Positions 34,470-45,956 of a stretch of 64,000 bases of DNA are shown here, piece by piece. Each line of letters starts with the position of its first letter. The stretch's first letter is position 1. The DNA lies in assembly GCF_030253575.1 (NCBI RefSeq), contig NC_080561.1, positions 7,825,001 to 7,889,000 on the forward strand. The letters run 5' to 3'. A model generated the notes under the pieces. It saw only the letters and a program-made list of their open reading frames with translations, was not told the origin of the DNA and made no database searches. Source of the DNA: Rhododendron vialii (lineage: Eukaryota > Streptophyta > Magnoliopsida > Ericales > Ericaceae). The position numbers and the translations under genes are program-made.

Positions 34470-35935
34470 TGCTTCGCCTTCAAACCTCGCCTTCAAATAT
34501 AAGGTTGAATACCCCAAGCGTAGGGCTAGGTCGTCGGTAGCATAATATCCGGAAGTCCGGGATCGTACCCACAGAGAATTCGAATGTAGCTTAATCGGAT
34601 TGTAGGTTTTATATGGTGGATTGTGGCGTTTAAGACGGCCAACTTGGTTTTGCTTTGAAACGATGAAAATTGCCAAGGCAAAAGACTAGGATAACGCTTA
34701 ATAAACTAAAAGGAGGCAAGTCTAGGGATCGTCTAACCCTTGACTTTAGCCGTTACCGGTTCTCAATATAACTCAGGCGAGAGCCACGACCGCGTGCTCA
34801 CGCCCGGAAGATTTAGCTTTAATGACTACGTTTATCAAAAGAGGTGATTAACCGGAATTAAATCAACCTATTTTTGCTAATGTATCTAACACGTAGGGGG
34901 CCACGAGCCCTTGGTATGTCGCTTGCCAAGACCGCTTGACTAAACTTCATACCAAGGAGTTAACACGCCTCGCTTAGACCAAAAAGGTTAGGTTCATGAA
35001 ATTCCGAAAACCAAGATTTTAAGCCCGAAGGTTTGAGAACCAAATAACCACCTAAGTCATCGGGAAAGATTACCCCGAGACTTGGCCTATCAACTACTCA
35101 CACATAGCTAAAGCATGAAAGAAAGCATAAAAACGAGACATGACTTTTAACCGATGAAAACGAAAACAAACTTGATATTATAAAAGATCTAGTCCGTAGG
35201 AACAACTTTAATAAACGAGAAATTAACAAACGAGAATTACTTACTTGAGTTCTTAAGGAATTACACTAGAAAAGCTTGAAAAACCATTAATGGAGGAAAA
35301 TTAAAAGCTATTAAAGACCTAGATAACAAAGGGGAGAGAGGAGACCCCTATTTATACACAATGGGTTTCTCTCTCCTCAAATATCTAAAAACATACTATA
35401 AGTAGCAAGTATTCCATAAATGGAAAGTCCAAAAAGTAGCAAAATATCTGGTCGGAAGCTCTCCGTATCGATACAGAATAAGCAAAGTATCGATACCACA
35501 TCGTTAAGCTGAAAAGGCCAATCTCCCGTAACAATCCCGTATCGATACAGATTATGGCCGTATCGATACGGGACTCTCTGATTGGAAAGATAACAAACGC
35601 GTATCGATACGGTCCAAAATCCGTATCGATACGGGGAGCTTATCTCTGGTCTTCAGGCCAGCCTCCAAAACTTGACACCCGACGACCGTTGGCTTGCCCG
35701 ATGCTCCTCGCCTTCGTTCTTTGGTCACTTTGGCACAAGTTCCACCGAGCGATGAGTCTTGAATTAACTTGGGGGTTGACTTTGCATCCAAAACACGCCT
35801 TTTAAGGGCGTTTTGCCTGAAACACTAAACAAACTACCTCACGAGCAATATCGACTAAAAACGACAATAAAAGCTAAAAGCACTTCTAACTAACGGACTT
35901 AAGCACCACGATCAAGCAATCTTAGGTGCGTATCA
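34470..35935 (-). repeat. 5' LTR (1466 bp)
   Basis: Same length and nearly identical to the 3' LTR, with the six-palindrome cluster at 35465-35632 and the TATA-like site near 35345-35354. Confidence 0.93.
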
Positions 35936-36137
35936 CCGGTCATCTCACCATTTCATCCGTGCTGGAGGGTCAATCCTTACTATTAGCTGGGCATTATATG
36001 CTCGTTCCACAAGTACCAACTTTTTACCTTTCTATTTTGATTTTGTCATTCCTGCACAGATACACAGAGTTAAACAAATGCAAACATATATCATTATATG
36101 GTTATCTATAAACAACTGGATGCTGTTAAAAAGCAAG

Positions 36138-37120
36138 TCAGTGAGGCCGCTGTGCGGACCAGTTCAATAGAGTAAAATATATAATGTTATATGTGAGTTT
36201 CTGTGATGGAAAATTCCAAAAAAAAAAAAAGGTGAGAGCGGCGGAGCGGTGGTGGTCGTAACCATAATTATATATAGCTACAGACAACCTCATATAAATT
36301 GGTCCGCGCAACGGCTTAACAGACCTGAACATATAACCTTATATGTTATTCAACAGCAGCTAAAAAAAGTACAAAAAATATGGTTATAACCATAGATTCA
36401 AGAATGATGTATAACCTAAATACTAGTATTCAAATATTATTATATAATCATCGACTATGGTTATATATAGTTATTAAATGAAAGAAAATCATATCTATCA
36501 AAATAATAAAGCATGTTAAAACTTGAACATATATATGCATAAACATATAATCATAACTACATATAACCATATATATTACCATAATCATATATAACAATTG
36601 ACAACTTTATATGAATTGGTCCGCGCAGCGGCCTAACAGACCTGAACATATAACTTTATATGTTACTCAACAACAGCTAAAAAAAAGTACAAAAAACATG
36701 GTTATAACCATAAATTCAAGAATCATGTATAACCTAAACACTAGCATTCAAATATTATTATATAATCATCGACTACGGTTATATATGGTTACATAAATGA
36801 AAGAAAACCACATTTATCAAAATAATAAAGCATGTTGAAGCTCGAACATATAACTTTATATACAATAATAAAACATGATCATACTTGGATATATAACCCT
36901 ATAAAAGAATAATAAAGCATGTTCAAACTTGAACATATATATCATAAACATATAATCATAACCACATATAACCATATATGTTACCATAATCATATATAAC
37001 AATAGACAACATTATATGAATTGGTCCGCACAACGGCCTAATAGACCTGAACATATAACCTTATATGTTACTCAACAACAAATTAAAAAAAAGTACAAAA
37101 ACATTCCAAAGCCACCAAAT
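36138..37120. repeat. AT-rich satellite-like block inside the MULE
   Basis: The word ttggtccgcgcaacggc opens repeat copies at 36299, 36616 and 37021 (spacings 317 and 405 bp), with an inverted copy at about 36138-36200. Each copy carries the palindrome-like acatataaccttatatgt and a tract of catatataacc words. A related fragment lies at 22070-22110, on the other side of the LTR element, so the block was split by that insertion. Confidence 0.7.
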
Positions 37121-37497
37121 TTCAGTGAAATTTGGACTACCGTCACTGAAATAGAAAGTCATTAATAAAACACCTAACTCCACTTCAAACGACTCTAGTC
37201 ATTCTATAGTTATATATGGTTATATATGGTTATATAAATGAAATAACCATATATGTTCAACCCTAAACTAAAACTTAAATATGTAGTGAAGTTACCTGTT
37301 CGTGTTGAAAATAAAGAAAGAAAACGAAGGCGACGGAGGGAAAAACGACGGGACGAATGAAATCGACGGCAAAAAATTAAAACGACGGCGACTGATGATG
37401 AAACGATGACAACAAAGAATAAAAGTCATCCAAACAAAATGGGCAGCGGATCAAAAAAAACAAAATGGGCACACGTATTCCAGCTTCAGATCATCGT

Positions 37498-37864
37498 TCA
37501 ATGTCCTCTTAATTCCACCACTTGGGTGAATTTTTGGTGACATTTCATTGATCCTCCGGCAAAGCCAACACAAATTAACAATTTACCATTCTCTTTTTTA
37601 GTTTTTCTTCTATTGTGAACCAAATAAAGACAATAAGCAGAGAAAAATGGGGTTGAGGGGTAGTTTATGACCTTTGAGATTGAGAGTCTCGGATGCAACG
37701 CCGCCGAACACCATGGCACCGAGTCGGCCGTTGCCGATCGTAATGGCATCGGTCCAGTTCTTTGCTGGCCCGGTGAACCGCACCTTGAGAGCATTTGAAA
37801 TCTGTGAATCAAGTGTGGTTAGTTCAAAGGAGTCCTTTACTGGGGGTGCTGTACCAGAACCCAT
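37498..37864 (-). pseudogene. Captured first exon of a GH95 alpha-L-fucosidase-like gene
   Basis: The minus strand from ATG at 37864 encodes MGSGTAPPVKDSFELTT, then ALKVRFTGPAKNWTDAITIG and NGRLGAMVFGGVASETLNLK. This is the N-terminal signature of plant GH95 (FUC95A/AXY8-type) enzymes, usually 'GPxxxWTDAIPIGNGRLGAM..GG..SE.L.LN'. The exon ends at 37672 with a normal donor (AAAG/gtcata), and part of an intron follows to about 37500. No further exons exist here. The enzymes remove fucose from xyloglucan in the cell wall. This piece lies within the MULE ends, so it is a transduplicated host fragment. A small chimeric transcript is possible, but no enzyme activity is. Confidence 0.8.
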
Positions 37865-38124
37865 TCACCATCTTCCATTGGACTCCCAGAGTTGGGAGGT
37901 GTTACCGAGAAGGAGTGCACCGGCGAGCACTTTAGAGAGAGAGAGAGGGCTGCTCCAGATCTGGAAATTTCTAGGGTTTTTCTCTTTATGAGTGGTTATA
38001 TAGTATGGGTATTTTTGTCATAAGAATTGTGTTATTAAACTAGTGGACTAGAGGGGTTATGAAATTTAGAAGTGGACTAGATGGGTTTGAAAGGTGCTAT
38101 AGTGGACTTATGAAAAATTCTCCC

Positions 38125-38133
38125 ATGTTTATA
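38125..38133. repeat. 9-bp target duplication, right copy (MULE)
   Basis: atgtttata, identical to 21779-21787. Confidence 0.8.
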
Positions 38134-38833
38134 TCCACTGCTAAAGTATGAGACTTTATAATAGGCAATTTTCGGAATGCAAAATCAATCCCTTATCCAT
38201 TGCCTAGGCTCCGGCTACCCGAATATTTTGAGGAAGAGTGTTCATCCAGTGTGTTGCTCATCAAATCTCAACAAGCAGTGCTACAGACACACAGATATGT
38301 CCAAAAAAGTCTCATGCACTTGAGTCCTCGTACCACATGATGCACGTGGGACTCACACACAGCGGACGGTCCTGGACACACTGTGTCCCAATCATTTTCG
38401 AATCTCAATGGAGTCATCATTAATTACAACATAAATACTGATCCAGCCCTTTTCTTGCTAAAATGAACATGTGATATTTCCAAATTGAAATCCATCATGT
38501 TCAAGAGCTCAGGGGGGCATATAAAGCCAATTATCTTCACAAAAACCCGAAGGAATACCATCCACCTTACCGAGATCCAAGCATGGCATAAAGGAATCCA
38601 TATAAACCAACGGAAAAAAAATCAAAGCCATGAAGGTTTTGCCTTTAAATGTGAGAAAATGTCATTAGTCCCTACTTATGATATTCCAGCAGACTTTTTT
38701 CCCTCTCCCCTCTCAAGACTGAATCTTTTTGTGCTAAGAAAGGGAGACAATGTTGTACACAGAAACGGTAATTGCTGCTTTACAAATTTGTGTTTGTCAA
38801 AATATGCTAACAAGTGTCCTCTCTATCAAAGAA
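38134..38833. other. 3' flank of SAUR 38834
   Basis: From about 38600 this matches the conserved 3' flank of minus-type SAURs (compare 9985-10155). The first part is not assigned. No gene is seen. Confidence 0.45.
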
Positions 38834-39115
38834 TCATGATCTACCCAATCGAGAAGCGAGATCAATGAAGGTGTCTTCTCTGCATGGAATAGTAAGACCA
38901 CCCATTGGATGATCAAACCCAAATTCTTCCTCAGCTTGACTTAACAAGTCTTGAAACGAAGGATTGTTCAAGTACGATATCGGGATCACGAATCGCTTCT
39001 TTTCGCTCTCTCCAACATAAACTGCAAAATGGCCTTTTGGAACATCTGTTGTTGCTGCTGAAGACCGGCGAAGGACTTGTTTGGCATGGGTAATCCGAGG
39101 CATACGAATAGCCAT
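38834..39115 (-). CDS. SAUR family protein, minus-type, short linker
   Basis: At 93 aa this is the shortest of the minus-type genes: [19 protein letters not shown] is followed by [10 protein letters not shown], so most of the usual alanine/serine linker ([10 protein letters not shown]) is missing, an in-frame loss of about 9-11 residues. The domain is complete ([46 protein letters not shown]). TATA gcttatatatag is at 39241-39252 and the CACATG pair at 39339-39344 and 39351-39356. The linker is variable in the family, so the protein is probably functional. It pairs with 41033. Function inferred from family. Confidence 0.92.
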   Translation of the reverse strand: MAIRMPRITHAKQVLRRSSAATTDVPKGHFAVYVGESEKKRFVIPISYLNNPSFQDLLSQAEEEFGFDHPMGGLTIPCREDTFIDLASRLGRS

Positions 39116-40438
39116 TGTTTTCAATTTGAATTTCCCACCTGGCAAACAAGAAAATGGAGCAAAGGAGGTGAAGAACTAGTGAAAGTTTACAAGTGAAGAT
39201 TTTGAAGCTTGTGTTGTATTGGTTTTGGACTCTCTGATATGCTTATATATAGATGAACAATGGTGTGTGGGAAATTGTATGGAATCTAAAATGACTGCTG
39301 AAGGGTAATTATGGATGGGGTCTACCTAAAGAAAACACCACATGAAGAATCACATGGTTTTGTTTTCCTATTCAGCCATCACATGAAGTTGTATCAATAG
39401 GTAGGCCAAACTATAAGTTAGTTGGGAGTCATCATATCCCTACCACATTTTTGCCACAAAGCCTACAAAAGGGTCCCCCTTAAATTTAAAGAGATAACCC
39501 GGTTGGATCAGAAATGTTTACATTATTCAACTCCTGTCATTAATTTGCTTCTAAAATATGACAGTGCAGCATAAGCATCGGTGTTACATGGATCCTTCTA
39601 AATGACTAAACTATCCGTGTCGGATACCCACATCCGGATGAGGCTACTGGATCCATGTTCTGACATATTTAGTTTGACATTCACTTAGAAAGTGTATTTT
39701 TTTTTTTTTATAATTCCAATTGATCATGGAGTATGCGTGAAACTCCTGTAGTATGCATAAAATGCTCCAATGCTCCTCGTAAACACAATTTATTGGACAA
39801 ATTAAAGAAATATACTAACAATTTTGAACATTTCAGCGTATCCCCGTGTCCTTGAGATGTAGATTAGATGACTCCAATACTTATATCCGCACCTGACACC
39901 CGTACTCGATCCTTTTAAGGGCCATAACATAGATAAGCATTTAATGTAATTAGTACAACTTGGTTTCAAAGCACTGTATTGGATTCAAATAAATTGTCCT
40001 GATGATCTATCAAACAACAAACAACCAAGAAATGAAGGATTTGTTTTGGGGTAACAAGTGGTGAGGAGAAGTCTACAGAGGGGCCTATTCAAGAACATTG
40101 CCTAATAGGAGTAGCAGACTAGCAGCATATAACAAGTTCACATGCTAGGTTGATATAGGCTTCTATCAATTTTTTCCCGTTGAGTTGATGGTTGGCCATA
40201 ATAAATGGAAAAAAAAAACTATCAAAGTCATGTAAGTATATTAGGGGGGGCAAATGCACGTGATGCCTCTTTCTCAATCATCTTCTGTAGACCCCTTCTC
40301 AGACTTCTCCACCACTATCTACTATTGGGCATTTTTGTTTTTTGTTTTTATTTTGTGGATTTGTTTATCCACCACAATGTATGTCTGAACTTTGTCCTAA
40401 ATCTAATCGTCTAGTCATTTTCTTTGGAACATATCCAT

Positions 40439-40638
40439 GTCTTGGTTGGCTTCTTGCCCACATCAGTTTGTTTTTCCCTTCAGGTCCTGGCAGCTAATGA
40501 TTGTCAGAGTGAAAGGGTGTCATCTTTGTGGGTATGCTGTTGCTCCGCTGTGATGCCTCATGCTTAGAGTCCATTTAATCTTTGTAATCTGTTTCCAAAG
40601 ATTAATAAAATCTTTTTTTGTTGTTCAAAAAAATATAT
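40439..40638 (+). mobile_element. 5'-truncated LINE tail with 8-bp target duplication
   Basis: atatccat flanks the insert (40431-40438, 40639-40646), and the sister unit near 12170 is uninterrupted. It ends ctttgtaatctgtttccaaag, attaataaaatc and ttgttcaaaaaaa, a plant non-LTR retroelement tail with poly-A/AT. Confidence 0.65.
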
Positions 40639-40805
40639 ATATCCATTGCTTTAGTTTCAATCCAAGATGTGGGGTAAGCAGTACTCAGTACTAACAAGAA
40701 CACATTCAACCTCCATTGTTCCCACCCTTCATTTCAATTGGGATGACAAAACCATGTGATGATCCCTTGTGAATTTTCTCTCCTGCCAATCTTTCCCTAT
40801 CATAC

Positions 40806-40925
<120 letters not shown>

Positions 40926-41032
40926 TGGTATAGGGCTTATGAAAGTACCAAAGTCTCCATATTTTCTTCTATTAAACCCATCTCTTCTTCAAAACCTCAT
41001 TTTGTTGCTTTCTTTCTCCTCTATAGAAGATC

Positions 41033-41335
41033 ATGGGAATCCGATTTCTTAGTACTCTTCAGGCTAAGTTCCTTCTTCACCGAACTATTTTCCCTGCAAG
41101 CCAAATAGCCCCCAATGTTGCCCATGTCCCAAAAGGCTATATAGCAGTTTATGTTGGAGAGATTCAGAAGAAAAGATTCTTGGTTCCGATAACGTACTTG
41201 AACCAACCTTTATTTCAAGAGTTGCTACATAAAGCTGAAGAAGAATTCGGGTTTAGTCATCCCATGGGTGGTCTCACCATTCCTTGCAAAGAAGATACCT
41301 TCCTCAATCTCACTTCTGTTCTGAATGGACAATGA
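41033..41335 (+). CDS. SAUR family protein, plus-type
   Basis: A 100-aa intronless [64 protein letters not shown], then [18 protein letters not shown] and a final NGQ. It has lysine where the sisters have arginine (CKED). Its TATA/leader region is a long microsatellite, so expression may vary with repeat length. The DST-like block follows the stop. It pairs with 38834 and is followed by the PPR pseudogene at 41995. Function inferred from family. Confidence 0.93.
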   Translation: MGIRFLSTLQAKFLLHRTIFPASQIAPNVAHVPKGYIAVYVGEIQKKRFLVPITYLNQPLFQELLHKAEEEFGFSHPMGGLTIPCKEDTFLNLTSVLNGQ

Positions 41336-41994
41336 GAGTGGAAGGAGGGAGAAAGCTCTGGCAATAGAAATTTCATCACAGACGCTTTTGTAGATTAGGA
41401 ACATCCAATTCCATGTAGATGACATAGTTTGTTTCTGTATGAGAAGTTTGTGATGGCAAAAAGAGATGAGAAATGAGAAATAGAATATATTGTTCAATTT
41501 ATAGTGCAACATCTCAATATCAACGGTAATCTCCATCATCCTTGAGAAAGAACCTTAAAACATAAAACTACTCATGAACACTTGTCACCAATCTTAGAAT
41601 GTGCGAAATTTTGTCAAACAGATTTAAATGAGCTAAGGCATATAAAATCCAGAAGACATTGGAAGTATAACAGATCTGAAAGAAGGAAACTATGAGTCCA
41701 TCATACCAGTTGTTTCCCGATTGAACTTGAGCGATGCTCTCTTCGATAGAGAAGCTCGTTGGCTCTACTACGAAGTCTCCAAATATGTACAAACCATCAT
41801 TCCAGCATTTGAAATCTTCCATTTCCTTCACTTGCTTCATTCTTGAAATGGGAAAATTGTTGTTGGCTCATATTCAAGCTCAGTGGAGAACAAATGATTA
41901 GGATGAACAACGGATTAGGTGACTTTATAATAGAAAGGTGAGGATATAGAATGCCTAAGCGAATTCGGCCAATCTGTAACCAATTTAACTCGCC
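41336..41994. other. 3' flank of SAUR 41033
   Basis: 3' UTR with DST-like block, then unit DNA shared with 46010-46670. No gene is seen. Confidence 0.5.
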
Positions 41995-43099
41995 GCCTCT
42001 ATCCGACTACAACCAGCATCTTTCTCCAGCTCTCTTCTTTCATCTCCTCCCTCAATTCCCAATCTCATTCCACATGCCGTACTTCGCAAACATATTCGAT
42101 AGGAAAACATAAATCCCTACATTTTGAGGATCCAATTCAAGGGCCCTTTGAATGGCCAATTTGGCTAAATTGACCTTCCCACCTTCGTAGCAGGCTCTAA
42201 GCAGGGATCCCCACATGGAAACCGTGCAACGGCCATTTGCTTTATATGGCATCTCATTACCACCTTCCATGCCTTTTCCAACTCACCAGCTCGACATAGC
42301 AAATCATATAGGCAACTATAGTGCTCCGAAGTTGGATCCAATCCAAATCACAAAGCATAGATTCAAAATACTCGATCCCAAGATTCACTTGGCCTGTGTG
42401 ACCACAAGTAGAGGATGACAGTCACAAATGCCACCCCGTCTGGTTTGATCCCCTCCACCAGCATTTCGTTGTACAAGCTAATCAATTCTTTAAAATGCCC
42501 ATTTCTACCGTATACATAAAGTATTGAAGTCCACAAAACAACATCCCACTTCCTCTCTCCCTCCGGTCCAAACCCCGCCATACTAAAGACCTGTTTAGCT
42601 TTCTGTACCAGCCCACACTTTACCATACATTTCAATCAATGAACTCTGCAAAAGGACATCACCTCCTACATTGGGAACCATACGAATCATGTTTGCATGC
42701 ACCTGACCACCCGATTCAACAGCATATAGTCCAGCACACGGACATAAAGCAGCCGAAAAAGTGAAATTCTCAAAATTCAAGTTCAACATGGGCATCTTTT
42801 GAACAAGTTCAAGTCCCTCAACCCACAAGCCACAGAATAACCTGACAAAAGTGCATTTACACATACTGAGTTGATCACGGGCATTTCATCGAATAGTTTT
42901 GCTGCATCATCGATCAGCAACAATTTCGCATAAAGCACTAGATGACCAACCCACAAACCCACTAGATGACCAACCTGATTTCATCACATGGGTATGCAAC
43001 TGTTTGCCAAATTCAACAGCTTTGACATCAGAGGAAGCCGTTAACAAGCTACTCTGAGTGTATGAGTCCATATCATACCCATTAATGAGAGATAGACAT
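41995..43099 (-). pseudogene. PPR pseudogene, nearly full length but broken
   Basis: It is collinear with the intact gene at 46671-48071 over the middle and C-terminal parts. Recognisable pieces include SMWGSLLRACYEGGKVNLAK, KPDGVAFVTVI and GPEGERKWDVVLWTSILYVY. Several small indels break the frame. In addition about 300 bp that encode the N-terminus are gone: the piece for DSYTQ joins directly to the 5' edge of the gene (aatgagagatagacatc). It has decayed independently of the copies at 4281 and 8341. Confidence 0.85.
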
Positions 43100-43801
43100 C
43101 AAAAGTTTGTGTCGTGTGAAAAATGGCATTGGCTTGACATTAGTATGGGAAGCAAATAGACTACTGGTATATGGATAGAATTTCTATTCAAAGTGTGAAG
43201 TTAAATGAGTTGGTCTTAAATAAAAGTACAGTGCCCCAAAACACAAGCTTAAACAGCCATGACCAACATGATATCTCCAAAGTCGCAGTACTTTTATTAA
43301 GCACAAAACCAAAAGAATACACAGTTATACAGCATGAAATCTAATTACAGCCCCAAAACAATACAACAAAAACTGACTAGGCAACACAATACAGCACGAA
43401 ATGAAATCTAATCACAAGTCAATCATGTGCGCCTCAAGATCCTTCCAGGTAGACCTCAGTTTAAGCAAATTGCTTTGATTGCTCTAGGAATGAATTTCCA
43501 AAGTCAGTTGTATACTTGTATTTACTAAAACCCGGAAAGCATAAACCTTCACAAACCAAAATCCAAGCATAGTACAAAGACGTAATAAAAGAAATGGACA
43601 ACAAAAAAATGCAGCATCCAAAGAAAAAAAATTCATAGCTATGAAGCTTTTGCCATTAAATGGGACATTTCTTCCTTTTCTCAAGACTGAATCTCTTTGT
43701 GTTAACAAAGGGAGATAATAGACTTGAACAATGAATATGTTACTATTGCTTTACAAAATCATGTCTGCTAAATATGTTAATAAGTGTCCTCTATCAAAGA
43801 G
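43100..43801. other. Unit spacer, 3' flank of SAUR 43802
   Basis: Partly shared with 740-1795 in order but more diverged. No gene is seen. Confidence 0.45.
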
Positions 43802-44110
43802 TCATAATCCACCCAATCGAGAAGTAAGATTTATGAAGAAGTCTTCTCTGCACGGAATAGTAAGACCACCCATTGGATGATCAAACCCAAATTCTTCCTC
43901 AGATTGACTTAACAAGTGTTGAAAAGAAGGATTGTTCAAGTATGATATCGGGATCACAAATCGTTTCTTTTCGCTCTCTCCAACATAAACTGCAAAATGA
44001 CCCTTTGGAACATCTGCTGATGATGATGAAGCTGCTTTGTTTGTTGCTGTCAGTGAAGACCAGCGAAGGACTTGTTTGGCATGACTAATTCGAGGCATGC
44101 GAATAGCCAT
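43802..44110 (-). CDS. SAUR family protein, minus-type
   Basis: A 102-aa intronless [87 protein letters not shown]. An ATG three codons upstream is also in frame; MAIRMP is preferred by comparison. It has two class-unusual residues (H for D in FQDLL, S for A in AEEEF). The TATA box is CTATAAAAAC (44215-44224, minus strand). Of the CACATG pair, the start-distal box is intact (44320-44325) but the other reads CAAATG (44308-44313), so its light/E-box input may be weakened. It pairs with 45654. Function inferred from family. Confidence 0.91.
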   Translation of the reverse strand: MAIRMPRISHAKQVLRWSSLTATNKAASSSSADVPKGHFAVYVGESEKKRFVIPISYLNNPSFQHLLSQSEEEFGFDHPMGGLTIPCREDFFINLTSRLGGL

Positions 44111-45653
44111 TGTTTTCAATTAGTATAACCCACTTAACAAACAGAAAAAGAGTTGAGGATATGCAGAACAAGTGAAGAATTTGAAGCTTGTGTTGGTTTT
44201 GGACTTACTGATATGTTTTTATAGAGATCAATGGTATGTAGAAAATGTATGAAAACTAGAATGAGTGGTGAAGGGGAATTAGGATGGGGTCTACAGAGAG
44301 ACATTATCAAATGAACAATCACATGGCTTTGCTTTCTTATTCTGCCATCACATGAATATGTTCTAAAAGATAGGCCTAACTGTAAGTAGTTGGATACCAT
44401 CAGATACCCTACCACGTATTTTTTGACAAAGCCTACAAAAGGGTCCCCCTTAAAACTGGAAGAGAAAAAGTTTGGATTAGAAGTGCTTGCGACACGCACC
44501 TTCTCTCATTTCCTTTTTCTATGAGTTTGTTATATGCATCATTCAAAATTTCTAAAGTACAGTATCGGACACTCGACACTCAGATGAGGGTATGGAGTCT
44601 GGGTCGGACATGTTTAGTTGGACAATAACTTAGCAAAGCATATTTTCAACTCAATTTTCTCATGAGCTAGGGATAGAACTCCTATAATATGCATGGAAAA
44701 TGTCAAATACTACTGCTAAACACCGTTTAATCTAAAAACCACAAATTAGATTTGAAGAATTTTAAATATTCCGGCATGCCTCCGTATCCTTGACTCAAAA
44801 TTAGACAAACCCGATTAAGACACGTTTCCGCACCTCTGGATGAAATTCGAAATTAGTACATGTTGAGAAGACAAACCACCGTTTTCGAAATCTGTCATCA
44901 TCCTTGTATTTTGGTTGTAGTTATACCAGCAAGCAGTGGTATGCTCCTTGCACCCCACAACTTGGTTTCAAATCACTGGATTGGATTGAAATAAAGGATT
45001 TTTTTTTTTTTTGGGTAACAAGTGGTGGTGAGAAGTCTATAAGAAGGGGCCCACTGAAGAACATGGTCTACTAGCAGCAATGCAGCATATTACAAGTTCA
45101 CATGGTAGGTTGATATAGGCTTCTGTCAATTTTGCAATTCCCCTCATTTGGGACTCTTTAGTTTCACAAGTTGAATTGGTGGTTGGCCAAATTAAATGGA
45201 AACACACAAAAAAAAGTCATGTAAGTTGTACTGGGGAGGCAAATGCATGTCATGCCTCTTTCTCAATGTCCTTGTGTAGACCCTTCCCAGACTTCTTCAA
45301 CACTATCTACCACTTGTTTAGTTTGAATCAAAGTTTTGTGGGGTAAGCAGTACACTACCAATGGAGCACATTCCAACTCCATTGTCCCCACCTTTAATTT
45401 CAATTGGGAAGACATAACCATGTGATGATCTCTTGTAAAATTTCTCTCTTACCAACCTTTCCCTATCACATTCATATGGCTGCATACACAACATTCCCCC
45501 TCTATCTCTCTATATTTACCCGTCTCTCTATATATATGAGTGATAGAGGCTCAACAAAGTACCTACAAAAGTCTTCACATTTTCTTCTCTCAAAGCCCTC
45601 TCTCTTCTTCAAAAATCTCATTAAGTTTCTTTCTTTATCTTCTACAAAAAGTC
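44111..45653. promoter_or_regulatory. Divergent promoter region between SAUR 43802(-) and 45654(+)
   Basis: Minus side: TATA at 44215-44224, single CACATG at 44320-44325. Plus side: CATGTG at 45419-45424 and CTATATATATG at 45529-45539. A T-run lies at 45001-45012. No insertion is recognised and no other gene. Confidence 0.6.
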
Positions 45654-45956
45654 ATGGGAATCCGATTTCTTGGCAATCTTCAAGCAAAGGCTCTTCTTTG
45701 CCGGTCTACTTTTCCTGCAAGCCAAACAGCTCCCAATGTTGTACATGTCCCAAAAGGCTATTTAGCAGTTTATGTTGGAGAGTCTCAGAAGAAAAGGATT
45801 TTGGTTCCAATATCATACTTGAACCAACCTTTGTTCCAAGAGTTGCTACACAAGGCCGAAGAAGAATTTGGGTATAGTCATCCAATGGGTGGTCTCACGA
45901 TTCCTTGCAGAGAAGATACCTTCCTCAATCTTACTTCTGTTTTGAATGGACTATGA
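45654..45956 (+). CDS. SAUR family protein, plus-type
   Basis: A 100-aa intronless [82 protein letters not shown]. The open frame extends 38 codons upstream, but this reads through the conserved TATA/leader region, so MGIRFL is the start. The 3' UTR has lost the first part of the DST-like block but keeps TTTTGTAGATT. It forms, with 43802 and the PPR gene at 46671, the only unit in which all three members are open. Function inferred from family. Confidence 0.93.
   Translation: MGIRFLGNLQAKALLCRSTFPASQTAPNVVHVPKGYLAVYVGESQKKRILVPISYLNQPLFQELLHKAEEEFGYSHPMGGLTIPCREDTFLNLTSVLNGL

Larger units (their letters stand above)
22556..35935 (-). mobile_element. Athila-type Ty3 LTR retrotransposon, looks whole and young
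   Basis: Order along the minus strand: 5' LTR (34470-35935), tRNA-Asp primer site (34448-34465), gag-pol frame (34191-28621), a 2.6-kb spacer, an extra ORF (26011-24785), purine tract (24022-24032) and 3' LTR (22556-24021). A 5-bp duplication ccggt flanks it (22551-22555, 35936-35940). Integrase after RNase H marks Ty3/gypsy. The absence of a chromodomain, the tRNA-Asp primer, the DLGAS protease motif and an extra 3' ORF point to the Athila/Tat branch, most like Athila. The two LTRs are equal in length with about two mismatches by eye, so insertion is very recent, well under a million years at usual plant rates. It is nested in the MULE. Confidence 0.9.
21788..38124. mobile_element. Pack-MULE-type DNA transposon, interrupted by a Ty3 element
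   Basis: The outer ends are inverted copies: within each, CCACTATAGCA, AACCCATC, TCCAC and ACCC...GGTCCACT/AGTCCACT blocks recur in the same order over about 80 bp (left 21788-21870; right 38045-38124, complementary strand). The 9-bp flanks match exactly. Without the LTR element (22556-35935 plus one 5-bp duplication) the transposon is about 2.95 kb. It has no transposase frame, so it is non-autonomous. It contains a captured exon of a host GH95 gene at the right end and an AT-rich repeat block (36138-37120). These features define the Pack-MULE class. The terminal 18 bp of the left end differ from the right, perhaps by later change. Confidence 0.75.
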
